From contig NZ_JAGQCY010000005.1 of NCBI RefSeq assembly GCF_024346455.1, forward strand, positions 124,001-188,000: DNA of 64,000 nucleotides. Reading direction: 5' to 3'. The translations under genes were made by a program, and so were the position numbers. This stretch comes from Cyanobium sp. Aljojuca 7A6 (GTDB taxonomy: Bacteria > Cyanobacteriota > Cyanobacteriia > PCC-6307 > Cyanobiaceae). Positions 63,633 through 64,000 of the stretch are shown here, piece after piece (position 1 is the first letter of the stretch; each line of letters opens with the position of its first letter). Below the pieces are notes generated by a model. That model saw nothing but the letters and a program-made list of their open reading frames with translations. It did no database searches and was not told where the DNA came from.

Positions 63633-64000
63633 ATGGTCAAGAAGCGTGTACGGGTGGTCCTGGGCGAGGACATCCTGTCCCTGGGCAAGGACGGAGACCT
63701 GGTGGAAGTGGCTCCCGGGTACGCCCGTAATTACCTGCTTCCCACCGGCAAGGCCCTGGCCGTCACCGCCGCCGTGCTGCGGCAGGTGGAGCACCGGAGG
63801 GCCAAGGAGGCTGAGCGCCAGGCGGCCCTCAGGGCTGAAGCGGTCGCCTTCCGCACCGCCCTCGACACCATTGGCCGCTTCACCGTCAAGAAGCAGACCG
63901 GTGGCGACGACGTCCTGTTCGGCACCGTGACCAACGGCGACGTGGCCGAAGCCATCGAGGCGGCCACCAAGAAAGAGGTCGACCGCCGCGTCATCACCGT
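63633..64000 (+). CDS. rplI: 50S ribosomal protein L9 (partial, runs off the right end)
   Basis: 122 codons are visible and there is no stop before the window edge. The protein starts [18 protein letters not shown] and has the L9 N-terminal signature [21 protein letters not shown], then the long connecting helix ([17 protein letters not shown]) and the start of the C-terminal domain. An ATG at 63611 is in another frame. L9 binds domain V of 23S rRNA. Confidence 0.96.
   Translation, partial: MVKKRVRVVLGEDILSLGKDGDLVEVAPGYARNYLLPTGKALAVTAAVLRQVEHRRAKEAERQAALRAEAVAFRTALDTIGRFTVKKQTGGDDVLFGTVTNGDVAEAIEAATKKEVDRRVIT

Overview
The window is about 64 kb of GC-rich, densely packed DNA from a cyanobacterium, most likely a picocyanobacterium of the Cyanobium / freshwater Synechococcus type. 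The support is a biosynthetic-type arginine decarboxylase, an Flv3-Flv1 flavodiiron pair, acyl-lipid desaturases of the DesC and front-end types, a second ClpB, the secE-nusG-rplK-rplA block, ABC1-kinase, MEKHLA, DUF928 and DUF3307 proteins, GTG/TTG starts and few Shine-Dalgarno sequences. I saw no tRNA, rRNA, insertion sequence, phage or CRISPR array.

Layout. (1) 1-7235, minus strand: gloA, clpB2, secE, nusG, rplK, rplA, an SGNH hydrolase, rplJ and the first codons of rplL. Hairpin-rich leaders precede rplK and rplJ. (2) 7377-17591: eno, an ABC1 kinase with a small partner, a coiled-coil membrane protein, argJ, coaE, a low-GC two-domain 2OG-Fe(II) oxygenase, gatB and thiO. (3) 17470-20045: a FecR protein and a CHASE2 adenylate cyclase, followed by ndk and speA. 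(4) 22646-38044: a 15-kb accessory block. Its left arm (minus strand) is SIMPL, FecR, FecR+CAP-like and CHASE2 cyclase. Its middle (plus strand) is a cyclic-nucleotide-binding MscS channel joined by TGATG to a third CHASE2 cyclase. Its right arm (minus strand) is a 1424-residue two-partner-secretion exoprotein ending in a CHAT caspase-like protease, then DUF3307 and DUF928. The divergent gene is its TpsB transporter. (5) 38062-48346: alaS, a glutaminase-STAS-CNBD protein, a GAF-HD-GYP protein, a small membrane protein and a SNF2 helicase. (6) 48380-64000: a front-end desaturase, a SWIM protein, MEKHLA, Hsp20, PilZ, Flv3-Flv1, gcvP-gcvH, a PLP lyase, two DesC-type desaturases around a possible HTH regulator, and the start of rplI.

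The main biological theme is cyclic-nucleotide and envelope signalling. Three CHASE2 cyclases with periplasmic sensor domains, two of them preceded by FecR proteins, sit beside a cNMP-binding channel, a CHAT protease exported by two-partner secretion and its TpsB; a CNBD-glutaminase lies a few kb away. The strongest single observation is in tpsB. A run of ten C residues lies exactly at the signal-peptide/mature-protein junction and puts the two parts in different frames. One C fewer would restore the reading frame. This is either a phase-variation switch controlling export of the CHAT protein or a homopolymer sequencing error.
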